64,000 bases of DNA from Acidobacteriota bacterium (GTDB lineage Bacteria > Acidobacteriota > Terriglobia > Bryobacterales > UBA6623), in contig WGMB01000002.1 of assembly GCA_016125275.1 (NCBI GenBank), forward strand, positions 718,780 through 782,779, given 5' to 3'. How positions within the stretch are numbered: position 1 is the stretch's first letter; the number at the start of each line of letters is the position of its first letter. The notes below the pieces were generated by a model. It ran no database searches, was not told the origin of the DNA, and saw only the letters and a list, made by a program, of their open reading frames with translations. Positions 1-8,892 of the stretch are shown here, piece after piece. The position numbers were made by a program, and so were the translations under genes.

Positions 1-3
1 GCC

Positions 4-3000
4 GTGCCCAAACCTGCTATTCCTCCTGATTTGGTGATCCGCCGGGGAATCTCCTGGAGGGCCTCGCGTTTCCAATCAGTCGCATGGTCGCCGGATGGAG
101 GTCGACTCGCGGCCGGCGGAGCGGACGGGTGCATTTGGCTCTGGGACGCGCTCGAAAGCCCACCCCGCCTCATGGAAGGGCACCAAGATAGAGTACGAAG
201 CGTGGTCTGGAGCCCCGACGGCCGTCGCCTCGCCTCCGCCGGGGATGACCGCACCGTGCGGCTGTGGGACCCCGACGGAGGCTTCCCCCTGGGTACTCTA
301 GGGGGGCACCAGGACGCAGTCCTGAGCGTAGCGTGGAGCCTCGACGGCCGCCTCCTTGCTTCCGGCGGACGCGACGGTGTCGTCCGGTTGTGGAGATCCC
401 ACAACGCCACGTTCTCATCTGACCTGGCGGCGGGTCAAGACGGGCTCCTGAGCGTGGCCTGGAGCCCCGACAGCCGCTGCCTCGCCTCAGCCGGGAAGGA
501 CAACACAATCCGGCTGTGGGATCCCGACAGCGGCTCGGCATTGCGGATACTGGGGGGCCACCAGGACTGGGTCCGGAGCGTGGTCTGGAGCCCCGACGGT
601 CGCCTCCTCGCCTCCGCCGGGTACGACAGTACGGTGCGGCTGTGGGCCCCCGACAGCAGCTTGGCCCTGAGGACCCTGGAGGGCCACCAGCAACGGGTCC
701 TGAGCGTGGCCTGGAGCGCCGACGGCCGCCGCCTCGCCTCCGCTGGGAAAGATGGAACGGTCCGGGTGTGGGATCTCGACAGCGGCTCCGCACTGCGAAC
801 TTTGGAGGGACACCAAGGTTGGGTCCGGGGCGTGGCCTGGAATCCCGACAACCGCCGCCTTGTTTCCACCGGGGAGGACAGCACCGTGCGGGTGTGGGAT
901 GCCGACAGCGGCTCCCCCCTCCGGACTCTCATGGGCCACCAACACTGGACCCTGAGCGCCGCCTGGAGCCCCGACGGCCACCACCTCGCCTCCGCTGGAT
1001 ATGACGGTGGCGTCCGCCTACTGGACCCAGAGAGTGGTTCCGACCTCAGGACTCTGGAGGGCCACCTCAACTGGGTTTTGAGCGTGGCCTGGAGCCCTGA
1101 CGGCCGCCGCCTCGCCTCCGCCGGGGAAGATAGCAGCGTCCGGCTTTGGGACCCCAACAGCGGGTCCGCCCTCCGGACTCTAGCGGGCCACCAACACGGG
1201 GCTGCGGGCGTGGCCTGGAGCGCCGACGGCCGCCGCCTCGCCTCCGGCGGGGAGGACCGCAGCATCCGGCTTTGGGACCCCGACAGCGGCGCCGTTCTCC
1301 AGACTCTGGTGGGCCACCTCAACTGGGTCCTGAGCGTCGCCTGGAGCCCAGACGGGCGCCACCTCGCCTCCGCCGGATATGACGGTATCGTCCGCCTGTG
1401 GGATCTTGATAGCGGCTCTTCCCTGTTTACCTTGGAGGGCCATTCCGATTCGGTTCGGCAGTTGGCCTTCTCGGAGGACAATCGTTACCTCGTCGCGGTC
1501 CAGAGTGACTGCGCAGCAAGACTGTGGCGATTAGAGGACGGCGCGCTGGTGGCGGAGTGCGACAGCCTTCCCTTCCGGAATTGGCCCTGCGAAGTCGGTT
1601 GGGGACCGGCGCCTCGGGCAATCTTGCTGGGAGGCGCCCTGCAATTCTTGGAGTGGCGCCCGGGGGCCGCGGCCGCAGCGCCGAGAAAGAGCATCGTCTC
1701 GACGACGGCCAAGGTCGCACTCACGGGCGACAGCAAGGCGGGCAAGTCCTGCCTGGCCTTGCGGCTCGCGGAGGATCGCTACGAGGAACGCGGGTCCACC
1801 CACGGGATGCAGATCTGGACGCTGCCGGCGGAAAAGCTGGACCCGACCGCCAGGGCGCCTGACGGGGAGCTACGGGAGATCTTCCTGTGGGATCTGGGGG
1901 GGCAGGACGAGTACAAGCTAGTGCATCAGCTCTTTCTGCACGACACCACCGTCGCGCTGACATTGTTTGACCCGGACCGGGGCGGCGTGGGGCTCAGTTC
2001 GGCAGCCGAGTGGAGCCGACGGCTCGAACAGCAACTGCGCGGAGGAGTTCTAAAGAAGCTGCTCGTCCGCAGCAAGCTCGACGAACCGACCGTTGCACCC
2101 GACGCGTCGGCCGTGGAGGCGTTGCGTGGTGAGCATCGGTTCCACCGCTATCTGGAAGTGAGTGCACGCGACCCCCAGCTTGGCGACGGAATTGACGAGC
2201 TGCGGCGGGAGCTGAGTGCGTTGATCGACTGGGCGAGGCTGGGCCGGGTGAGCCGGGATGCCGTATTCCAGGCGATCCGAGATCAGATCCAGGCCCGCCG
2301 ACAAGCCGAGGCGATTGTTTACTACCGGCGCGACCTGGAGAGCGACCTTCGGGCCGCCGGTGTCGAGGCCGACCGAAAACAGATTCAGATGGTGATCGAT
2401 CAGCTCCGGCCTCAGGGCCAACTGGTGGATGCAACCGTCGACTCGGGCGACGAAGTCTTGGTGCTTCGGACGGACGTGGTGTCTCGGTACGCCTCCTCGT
2501 TGGTGAAGGCGGTGAAGGAACAAAAGAACCGGTCTGTCCCTGCGATGGAGCTCCGGCGCGTGCTTTCGCCCGAGATGGAGTTTCCAGGATTACGAGCCGA
2601 TGATCGCGCGGCGCGGGCGGACGAGCGGATCGTTCTGGAGTGCGTGGTCGGCTTGATGCTCCGTAGAGGGCTGTGTCTGAACCACGCCGGGCTGCTCGTC
2701 TTTCCGTCACTCTACCCGGAGCCCGCCGGCGAGGAACCGGAGAAGCCACCACACCGGGTGCCGCTCTATTACGAGATGACCGGAGCGGTGGAGAACTTGT
2801 ACGCCGGGTTGGTGGCTTGGCTGGACTACGCCCGCGAGTTTGGGCGAGTGCGGCTCTGGCCGGACCGGGCCGAGTACGAACAGGCCGAGCAAGGAGTATT
2901 CGGTGTGCTGCGACAACGGAAGCTAGGCGGGCGCGGCCGGCTGGACCTGTACTTCAGCGACAAGACCGACGAAGAGCGACGGCTACGCTTCCGGGAAGCC

Positions 3001-4260
3001 GTGGAAGCCTACTTCGCCGAAGAAGGAGTGAAGGTCCGGCCGGGCGACATCTTCCGGTGCCCTTGCGGGGACTGGCAACTCGACGAAGGGGAGGTCCAGA
3101 AAGTCTTGGACAAGGGCCACGATTCGGTGCTCTGCCCGTTCTGCCAGGAGCGCTCGGATCTGCTGTTGGCGAAGGGTTCGGTGGGCCACGCCGATGCGAC
3201 ACAGGCGATCCGGTATGAGGTCGAGCGGCGCAAAGACCGGGAGGTTCGGGAAGCGAAACGGACGATGGCGCGTGAGACGCCCCCCGTCGACGAGCCCATT
3301 CGCATTCTGCACCTGAGCGACCTGCACCTGACAGGCGAACAAGGACGCAATGAGATGTTCCAGCCGCTGTCGGCGGACTTGTGCGAGATGAAGGCGGAGC
3401 GGATCGAGTATCTGGTGGTGTCGGGCGATCTGGCCGACCGTTGCAGCCCGAAGGGTCTACAGGCCGCCCAAGAGCTGATCATCCAAGTGATCGAGGAGTT
3501 TGGGATCTCTGCGGAGCGGCTGGTGATGATTCCCGGGAACCACGACTACGACCAGGAGGTCGAGGTCTACCAGATGTCGCGGGAGAAGCCGAAGGGGGGC
3601 CGCTATTCCCAAGAAGGGCGGATCTACTTGGTGGAGGACGCGCCGAAGTACCCGACGCGGTTCGAGCCCTTTCGCAAGATCTTCAAAACGATTACGCAGC
3701 GCGACTATCCGCTGTCGCACGACGAGCAGGCTACGGTGCAGTTCTTCCCGGAGACGGGGATTGAGTTTCTGTCGTTGAACTCCGCCTGGGAGGTGGACCG
3801 AGATCACCGCGAGCGGATCACGTTGAATATGGAGGCGCTGAGCCGGGGATTGCTGGCATCCGCGAAAAATCACGCCGGATTGCGAATCGTGGTTTGGCAT
3901 CACGCGGTGACGGGAGATCGCAAGGTAGCGAACCCGGAGGCGATCGAGAGGTTGACGAAGGCGGGGTACCGGCTTTGCCTGCATGGGGACGTGCATGAGG
4001 ATCGGGCCGATTTGCTGTGCCACTACGATCAGGACCGGAGGTTCTATGTAGCGGGGGCGGGTTCGTTCGGGTCGGCGGCGGAGGGCCGTCCGGAGTCGAC
4101 GCCGCGACTATACAACCTGCTGGAGGTGGACCGAGGGCTGAAGAAGATTCGGGTGCGGACGCGGGCCCAGAAGAAGGCGGGCGGGGCCTTTGACGAGCAT
4201 GCGGTTTGGCCGAACCCGGAGGGGAAGGGGAAGTTGGGGGAGTACTGGATTGAGTTGTGA
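4..4260 (+). CDS. WD40 / Roc-like GTPase / zinc-ribbon / calcineurin-like phosphoesterase fusion (1418 aa)
   Basis: Large multidomain protein, apparently cytoplasmic (no signal peptide). Residues about 25-527 are twelve WD40 repeats of 41-42 aa, with one or two degenerate blades after them. A Ras/Roc-type GTPase follows: Walker A GDSKAGKS at 575-582, DLGGQ at 630-634 (switch II) and SKLD at 690-693 in place of N/TKxD. A helical/winged-helix-like region (about 750-1000) sits where COR lies in Roco proteins. A four-Cys zinc knuckle follows (C1019, C1021, C1044, C1047). The C-terminus is a metallophosphoesterase: D1106/H1108, GD 1141-1142, GNHD 1178-1181, HH 1299-1300 and HGDVH 1327-1331, where GHxH is usual. 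The role is not known; sensor-switch-effector organisation resembles bacterial NTPase immune proteins (inference). The GTG at base 4 is the first possible start, so the true start may lie upstream of the window. Confidence 0.85.
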   Translation: MPKPAIPPDLVIRRGISWRASRFQSVAWSPDGGRLAAGGADGCIWLWDALESPPRLMEGHQDRVRSVVWSPDGRRLASAGDDRTVRLWDPDGGFPLGTLGGHQDAVLSVAWSLDGRLLASGGRDGVVRLWRSHNATFSSDLAAGQDGLLSVAWSPDSRCLASAGKDNTIRLWDPDSGSALRILGGHQDWVRSVVWSPDGRLLASAGYDSTVRLWAPDSSLALRTLEGHQQRVLSVAWSADGRRLASAGKDGTVRVWDLDSGSALRTLEGHQGWVRGVAWNPDNRRLVSTGEDSTVRVWDADSGSPLRTLMGHQHWTLSAAWSPDGHHLASAGYDGGVRLLDPESGSDLRTLEGHLNWVLSVAWSPDGRRLASAGEDSSVRLWDPNSGSALRTLAGHQHGAAGVAWSADGRRLASGGEDRSIRLWDPDSGAVLQTLVGHLNWVLSVAWSPDGRHLASAGYDGIVRLWDLDSGSSLFTLEGHSDSVRQLAFSEDNRYLVAVQSDCAARLWRLEDGALVAECDSLPFRNWPCEVGWGPAPRAILLGGALQFLEWRPGAAAAAPRKSIVSTTAKVALTGDSKAGKSCLALRLAEDRYEERGSTHGMQIWTLPAEKLDPTARAPDGELREIFLWDLGGQDEYKLVHQLFLHDTTVALTLFDPDRGGVGLSSAAEWSRRLEQQLRGGVLKKLLVRSKLDEPTVAPDASAVEALRGEHRFHRYLEVSARDPQLGDGIDELRRELSALIDWARLGRVSRDAVFQAIRDQIQARRQAEAIVYYRRDLESDLRAAGVEADRKQIQMVIDQLRPQGQLVDATVDSGDEVLVLRTDVVSRYASSLVKAVKEQKNRSVPAMELRRVLSPEMEFPGLRADDRAARADERIVLECVVGLMLRRGLCLNHAGLLVFPSLYPEPAGEEPEKPPHRVPLYYEMTGAVENLYAGLVAWLDYAREFGRVRLWPDRAEYEQAEQGVFGVLRQRKLGGRGRLDLYFSDKTDEERRLRFREAVEAYFAEEGVKVRPGDIFRCPCGDWQLDEGEVQKVLDKGHDSVLCPFCQERSDLLLAKGSVGHADATQAIRYEVERRKDREVREAKRTMARETPPVDEPIRILHLSDLHLTGEQGRNEMFQPLSADLCEMKAERIEYLVVSGDLADRCSPKGLQAAQELIIQVIEEFGISAERLVMIPGNHDYDQEVEVYQMSREKPKGGRYSQEGRIYLVEDAPKYPTRFEPFRKIFKTITQRDYPLSHDEQATVQFFPETGIEFLSLNSAWEVDRDHRERITLNMEALSRGLLASAKNHAGLRIVVWHHAVTGDRKVANPEAIERLTKAGYRLCLHGDVHEDRADLLCHYDQDRRFYVAGAGSFGSAAEGRPESTPRLYNLLEVDRGLKKIRVRTRAQKKAGGAFDEHAVWPNPEGKGKLGEYWIEL
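76..1584 (+). repeat. Twelve tandem 126-bp WD40-coding repeats
   Basis: Inside the fusion gene, units begin at 76, 199, 325, 451, 577, 703, 829, 955, 1081, 1207, 1333 and 1459. All are 42 codons except the first (41). Each reads S-V-A-W-S-P-D-G-R-x-L-A-S-A-G-x-D ... V-R-L-W-D ... G-H-Q. Many units are almost identical at DNA level, which suggests recent duplication or gene conversion. The twelfth unit is clearly diverged. Confidence 0.9.
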
Positions 4261-4280
4261 AAGGGGCCGGAGCTCCAGAT

Positions 4281-4300
4281 CCCAGGACTGAAGGTCTGGG
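4281..4300 (+). terminator. Weak stem-loop after the fusion gene
   Basis: CCCAGGAC and GTCTGGG can pair around the loop TGAAG with one bulged G, 20 bases after the stop codon. No T-tract follows, so this is a weak candidate for transcript termination between the fusion gene and the dihydroorotase gene. Confidence 0.25.
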
Positions 4301-4339
4301 CTTGGGGATGGGGCTGAAGCCTTGGACGATGGGGCGCGG

Positions 4340-4345
4340 TACACT
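4340..4345 (+). promoter_or_regulatory. -10-like TACACT just upstream of the dihydroorotase start
   Basis: TACACT ends 7 bases before the ATG at 4353, so transcription would start at or next to the start codon (leaderless mRNA). No convincing -35 was found. The same arrangement recurs at several genes in this window. Confidence 0.4.
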
Positions 4346-4352
4346 CGACCGC

Positions 4353-5726
4353 ATGTCCGCCTTTGATCTGATTCTTGCCGGCGGGGAGGTTTTGACTCCT
4401 GCCGGGCTCGTCTCCGCCAACGTCGGCGTTCGCAATGGGCGGGTCGCCGCGCTGGGCGATTTGGCCGGGGCCGAGGCGCCCGAGATTCTGGACGTCATCG
4501 GGTTGACCGTGATGCCCGGCGTGATCGATACGCAGGTGCACTTTCGCGAGCCGGGGCTGGAGCACAAGGAGGATCTCGAAAGCGGGTCGCGCGCGGCGGC
4601 GTTGGGCGGCGTGACGGCGTTCTTCGAGATGCCCAACACCAAGCCGGCCACCACCACCCGCCAGGCGCTGGAGGACAAGCTGCGGCGGGCGGCCGGGCGG
4701 GCCTGGGTGGACCACGCCTTTTTTGTGGGCGCGACGGCTTCCAACATTTCGCGGCTGGGGATGCTGGAGATGCTGCCCGGGTGCGCCGGGGTGAAGCTCT
4801 TTATGGGCAGCTCGACCGGCGACCTGCTGGTGCATGAGACGGCGGCGGTGGCCGGCGTGCTGGGCAACGGGTTTCGGCGGGTATCGGTCCACAGCGAGGA
4901 CGAGGAGCGGCTGCGCGAGCGGCGCGGCTTGGTGGAAGGCGGGGCGCCGGTGACGATGCATCCGGAGTGGCGCGACGCCGAGGCGGCCATCATGAACACG
5001 CGCCGGCTGCTGGAGCTGGCCGCCGACGCCCGCCGGCGAGTGCACGTACTGCACGTGACGACGCTGGAAGAGATGCAGTTGCTGGCCGACGCGCGGGAGT
5101 TTGCCACGGTGGAGGTGACGCCGCAGCACCTGACGCTCTCGGCGCCGGAGTGCTACGAGGCGCTCGGCAGCCGGGCGCAAATGAATCCGCCGGTGCGCGA
5201 GGAGAGGCATCGGCTGGCTCTGTGGCGGGCGCTGGAGCAGGGTTTGGTGGACGTGCTGGGGTCGGACCACGCGCCGCATACGCTCGAGGAGAAGAAGCAG
5301 GCGTATCCGGCCTCTCCCTCGGGAATGACGGGGGTGCAGACGCTGCTGCCGATCATGCTGGACCATGTGAACGACGGGCTGCTGAGCTTGGAGAGGCTGG
5401 CGGACCTGACCAGCGCCGGGCCGGCGCGCATCTTCAACATCGCCGGCAAGGGGCGCATCGCCATCGGCTACGACGCCGATTTCGCTGTGGTCGACCGGAA
5501 GGCCGAGTGGACGATCACCGACAAGTGGATCGCCTCGAAGTCCGCCTGGACGCCGTACCAGGGCCGGCTGGTGAAGGGAAAACCCATCCACACGCTGGTG
5601 AGGGGCAACGTGGTGGTGCGCGACGGAGCGATCGAGGGGCGTCCGCTGGGTGAGCCCGTACGGTTCCTGGAGACGCTGGTGAGCCGGGATGAGCTGCCCG
5701 GTCTTGGGCTGCGCTACGATTTGTGA
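4353..5726 (+). CDS. pyrC: Dihydroorotase
   Basis: Amidohydrolase-superfamily enzyme of 457 aa, expected to interconvert carbamoyl-aspartate and dihydroorotate in pyrimidine synthesis. Seen: DTQVHFREPG at residues 59-68, the GVKLFMGSSTG stretch with the candidate carboxylated Lys148, and a late GSDHAPH motif. The usual D-x-H-x-H metal motif has Gln61 in place of the first His; I recall this DxQVHFREPG form from Bacteroidetes-type dihydroorotases. The frame is open from 4257, but the family N-terminus begins at the ATG at 4353, which also follows a -10-like element. hemB starts 3 bases after the stop. Allantoinase or hydantoinase is a less likely alternative. Confidence 0.88.
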   Translation: MSAFDLILAGGEVLTPAGLVSANVGVRNGRVAALGDLAGAEAPEILDVIGLTVMPGVIDTQVHFREPGLEHKEDLESGSRAAALGGVTAFFEMPNTKPATTTRQALEDKLRRAAGRAWVDHAFFVGATASNISRLGMLEMLPGCAGVKLFMGSSTGDLLVHETAAVAGVLGNGFRRVSVHSEDEERLRERRGLVEGGAPVTMHPEWRDAEAAIMNTRRLLELAADARRRVHVLHVTTLEEMQLLADAREFATVEVTPQHLTLSAPECYEALGSRAQMNPPVREERHRLALWRALEQGLVDVLGSDHAPHTLEEKKQAYPASPSGMTGVQTLLPIMLDHVNDGLLSLERLADLTSAGPARIFNIAGKGRIAIGYDADFAVVDRKAEWTITDKWIASKSAWTPYQGRLVKGKPIHTLVRGNVVVRDGAIEGRPLGEPVRFLETLVSRDELPGLGLRYDL

Positions 5727-5729
5727 GGT

Positions 5730-6701
5730 ATGCTCGAACGCCCTCGCAGGAATCGTCGAACGGCCTCGATGCGGGCGCTGGTGCGCGAGACGACGCTGAC
5801 GGCGTCGGACTTCGTGCTGCCGGCGTTCGTGGAAGAGGGCGTGAATCGGCGGACGGAGATCGGCTCGATGCCCGGGGTGTCGCGGGTCTCGGTGGATGAG
5901 CTGGTGCGGGACGCGACGGAGGCTTACGGGCTGGGCGTGAAGGGCCTGGCGCTGTTCCCCGCCCTGGACGAGTCGCTGAAGGATGCGACCGGGCGGGAGT
6001 CGCTGAACCCGGACGGGCTGCTGCAGCGAGCGATTCGGGCGCTGAAGCGGGAGGTTCCGGAGCTGCTGGTGATTACCGACGTGGCGCTGGACCCATACTC
6101 GAGCGACGGCCACGACGGGCTGGTGCGCGACGGCCGGATTCTGAACGACGAGACGCTGCCGCTGCTGGCCTCGATGGCGGTGGCCCAGGCCGAGGCGGGG
6201 GCCGACGTGGTGGCTCCGTCGGACATGATGGACGGCCGGGTGGAAGCGATTCGCGAAGCCCTGGATGACGAGGGTTTTACGGACGTGGCGATTTGCAGCT
6301 ACTGCGCCAAGTACGCCTCGTCGTTCTACGGACCGTTTCGCGAGGCGCTGGATTCGGCGCCGAAGTCCGGAGACAAGAAGACCTACCAGATGGACCCGGC
6401 CAACCGGCGCGAGGCGGTTCGGGAGATCGAGCTCGACGAGGCAGAGGGCGCGGACTGGATCCTGATCAAGCCGGGGCTGCCGTACCTGGACGTGGTGCGG
6501 CTGGCGCGCGAGCAGACGCATCTGCCGGTGGCGGTGTACCAGGTGTCGGGCGAGTTCGCGATGCTGAAGGCGGCCTTCAGAAACGGCTGGCTGGACTATG
6601 AGGCTTGTCTGCTGGAGACGCTGACGGCCTTCAAGCGGGCCGGCGCGGACATCATCTTCACCTACGGCGCCGTGGACGCGGCGCGACTGTTGGCGCGCTA
6701 G
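5730..6701 (+). CDS. hemB: Delta-aminolevulinic acid dehydratase (porphobilinogen synthase)
   Basis: Condenses two 5-aminolevulinate molecules to porphobilinogen in haem synthesis; cytoplasmic. The 323-aa length fits the family. The Schiff-base lysines are Lys194 (SYCAKYASSFYGPF) and Lys247 (LIKPGLPYLD). The metal region DVALDPYSSDGHDG lacks the three cysteines of zinc-type enzymes, so this is the Mg-dependent type. ATG begins 3 bases after the dihydroorotase stop and the next gene follows after 4 bases, implying one operon. Haem supply may matter given the large multihaem cytochrome in the window, but no regulatory link is visible. Confidence 0.97.
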   Translation: MLERPRRNRRTASMRALVRETTLTASDFVLPAFVEEGVNRRTEIGSMPGVSRVSVDELVRDATEAYGLGVKGLALFPALDESLKDATGRESLNPDGLLQRAIRALKREVPELLVITDVALDPYSSDGHDGLVRDGRILNDETLPLLASMAVAQAEAGADVVAPSDMMDGRVEAIREALDDEGFTDVAICSYCAKYASSFYGPFREALDSAPKSGDKKTYQMDPANRREAVREIELDEAEGADWILIKPGLPYLDVVRLAREQTHLPVAVYQVSGEFAMLKAAFRNGWLDYEACLLETLTAFKRAGADIIFTYGAVDAARLLAR

Positions 6702-6705
6702 TCCG

Positions 6706-8070
6706 ATGGCTCCGCAACCGCCGGGCTGGAGGTGGGGCCCGTTCACCGCGCGGCTCCCGCTGATTCACTTCCGCCCGGAGTGGCCGGAGCTGCTGCAAGG
6801 GCTGTTCGTGGCCGCGACCACGGGCCTGGCCGTCACGCCGATCTACGCGGACCTGTTTGGGATGGGGTTCGAAACGGCCGTGGCGCTGGTGGTCGTCCAG
6901 AGTCTCATCATCTATTCGGCGTTTCTGCTGTTCGGCGAGCCGTTTTGCCCGGGCTGGCTGACGCCGGCGCTGCCGCTGGTGCTGGCGCGGACGGCGGCGT
7001 TCCCCACGGCGGATGAGCGCATCGACTTTGTGAACGCGGTGGTGCTGGCGACGGCGGGCCTGTTCCTGCTGTTCGGGCTGACGGGCTTGGGGCGCAGGTT
7101 CTTCCAGGCGATACCGCGCGTGGTGCGGGCGGGCATTATTTTGGGCGCGGGGCTGAGCGCGTTCCTGGGAGAGACGCTGCCGCGGTCGGGGGGGCGTCCG
7201 CCGCGGCTGGAGGCGTACCCTGCGTCGATCGCGCTGGCGACGGGGGTGACGCTGCTGCTCCTGTTTTCGAGGCCGCTGGCGCGGTGGAAGGAGCGTTCGC
7301 CGGCGGCGGCGTTCGTGGCGTCGCTGGGCGTGGCGCCGGGGTTTTTCCTGGCGATGCTGCTGGGACCGCTGTTTGGGGAGATCCGCTACGGCGGGCTGTT
7401 CGAGAACGGCTTGGTGTTCAAGCCGGACTTTGCGGGGCTGGCGGCGTTCAACGCGCTGGGTCGCGGATTGCCGGCGGGCGGCTATTGGCTGGAAGCTCTG
7501 CCGCTGGCGCTGACGGCCTACCTGGTGGGCGTGGGCGACTTGATTACCGGCGAGGCCATTGTGGGGGACGCGGCGCGGCAGCGGCCGGACGAGTCGATCG
7601 TGTTCGACCGGCGGCGCTCGCACCTCACGCTGGGGCTGCGGAACCTGTCCGTCGGGCTGCTGGGCGGGCCGTTCTTCCCTTTGCAGGGGCCGCTATGGGC
7701 GGGCGCCACGGTGATCGTGGCCGAGCGCTACCGGCGGGGGCGGGCGCAGATGCAGACGCTGTTCAGCGGGATCGCGAGCTACTACCTGTTCGGACTGCCG
7801 ATCCTGTACTTTTGCGGGCCGGCGCTGGCGCTGTTCCGGCCGGCGCTGGACGTGGCGTTTTCGCTGACTTTGCTGCTGACGGGCTTTGCCTGCGGCGCGT
7901 TGGCGATGGCCGAAGCGCGGGATCGGCTGGAGCGAGGGATCGCGCTGAGCGTGGCGGCAGCGATCGCCTTCGGGTCGTTGGCGGCGGGCGTGGCGCTGGG
8001 ATTTGCGCTGGCGGCGACGCTGCTGGGCCGGGAGGCTTGGCGCGATCCGCAGAATCTGACGAGCTCTTAA
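6706..8070 (+). CDS. Multi-pass permease, NCS2/SLC23-like
   Basis: Very hydrophobic 454-aa inner-membrane protein with about 12 predicted membrane segments. The N-terminal ATTGLAVTPIYADLFG stretch, GWLTPALPLVL and the late GDLITGEAIVGDAAR followed by LRNLSVGLLGGPFFPLQGP resemble nucleobase/ascorbate (NCS2) or SulP-type carriers. The substrate cannot be told from sequence. It starts 4 bases after hemB, within the same transcription unit. Its position downstream of a pyrimidine gene makes a nucleobase substrate plausible, but this is only inference. Confidence 0.6.
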   Translation: MAPQPPGWRWGPFTARLPLIHFRPEWPELLQGLFVAATTGLAVTPIYADLFGMGFETAVALVVVQSLIIYSAFLLFGEPFCPGWLTPALPLVLARTAAFPTADERIDFVNAVVLATAGLFLLFGLTGLGRRFFQAIPRVVRAGIILGAGLSAFLGETLPRSGGRPPRLEAYPASIALATGVTLLLLFSRPLARWKERSPAAAFVASLGVAPGFFLAMLLGPLFGEIRYGGLFENGLVFKPDFAGLAAFNALGRGLPAGGYWLEALPLALTAYLVGVGDLITGEAIVGDAARQRPDESIVFDRRRSHLTLGLRNLSVGLLGGPFFPLQGPLWAGATVIVAERYRRGRAQMQTLFSGIASYYLFGLPILYFCGPALALFRPALDVAFSLTLLLTGFACGALAMAEARDRLERGIALSVAAAIAFGSLAAGVALGFALAATLLGREAWRDPQNLTSS

Positions 8071-8151
8071 CGAGGCGGCAACGCCCTCGTGACGACATCC
8101 CTGTAAGCCTATGTTTCAGGCGGCGGTTGCTGCGCCTGTTCCTGTCCGAAA

Positions 8152-8158
8152 AGGAGGT
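8152..8158 (+). promoter_or_regulatory. Strong Shine-Dalgarno (AGGAGGT)
   Basis: AGGAGGT lies 5 bases before the ATG at 8164 and fixes the start of the 242-aa secreted protein. It is one of the few near-perfect ribosome binding sites in the window. Confidence 0.8.
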
Positions 8159-8163
8159 GCGGG

Positions 8164-8892
8164 ATGCGAGCCATGGTTCCGTTTCGAGTTGCCGTCGCCT
8201 TGGCCGGCCTGCTGGTCGCCGGACGCCCGGGCGTTCCCGCGATGGAGAGCGGAGAAGGCGACGATCGCGTGGTGAGGATCGTCGCCGGGATGGTCGCCCG
8301 GAACGAGCAGCGACTGGAGGACTTGCGAGAGTACACCGCCAGGCGGCGCTACCAAGCGTCCAACGAGCGCTTTGGGCAGTGCGCCACGGTGGAGGTCTTG
8401 GAGCGGTACGAATACCCGGGCCGGAAGCGGCTGGAGATCGAGCGCGAGGAGGGCTCGGACTACATTCGGAAGAAGGTGATCCAACGGCTGCTGGACTCCG
8501 AGATGGAGTCGTCGGAAGACGACCGGCGGGACCAGACCCAGATCACGCCCCGCTACTACACGTTCGCGCTGCTCGGGGAGATCGAGCGGAAGGGGCGGGC
8601 GACGTACGTGATCGAGATCGAGCCGCGCGAGAAGAAGGAGCTGCTGATCCGGGGCCGCATTTGGGTGGACGCCGAAGAGCTGGCGATCGTCCGCATGGAG
8701 GGCTCGCCGGTCAAGAAGCCTTCATTTTGGGTGACTCACGCGGAGGTCGTGCGGGAGTACGAAAAGCACGGACCCTTCTGGCTGCCGTCGTCGATGGAGT
8801 CCACCTCGCAGATTCTTCTGGCGGGACCTAGCAGGCTCAGGGTGGAGTACAGCGACTACGAGATCGTGCGTAGCGCCGTGACGACGGACTAA
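8164..8892 (+). CDS. Secreted LolA-like protein of unknown function
   Basis: 242 aa with an N-terminal signal peptide (MRAMVPFRVAVALAGLLVAG). The mature part is charged and beta-rich with alternating strands (RIWVDAEELAIVRMEG, LRVEYSDYEIVRS), which resembles the outer-membrane lipoprotein-sorting (LolA/LolB) fold. The start is set by the strong ribosome site at 8152. The last 4 bases overlap the end of the convergent beta-lactamase/VanX gene. The overall plan is similar to the 274-aa protein at 58859-59683 in the cytochrome operon, though identity is low by eye. Confidence 0.6.
   Translation: MRAMVPFRVAVALAGLLVAGRPGVPAMESGEGDDRVVRIVAGMVARNEQRLEDLREYTARRRYQASNERFGQCATVEVLERYEYPGRKRLEIEREEGSDYIRKKVIQRLLDSEMESSEDDRRDQTQITPRYYTFALLGEIERKGRATYVIEIEPREKKELLIRGRIWVDAEELAIVRMEGSPVKKPSFWVTHAEVVREYEKHGPFWLPSSMESTSQILLAGPSRLRVEYSDYEIVRSAVTTD

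Noticed and set aside
4044..6746. 900-codon open frame on the minus strand opposite dihydroorotase and HemB
   Set aside because: It is an Arg/His/Pro/Gln-rich shadow frame of high-GC coding DNA, without domains or signal, and lies over two well-recognised plus-strand genes.
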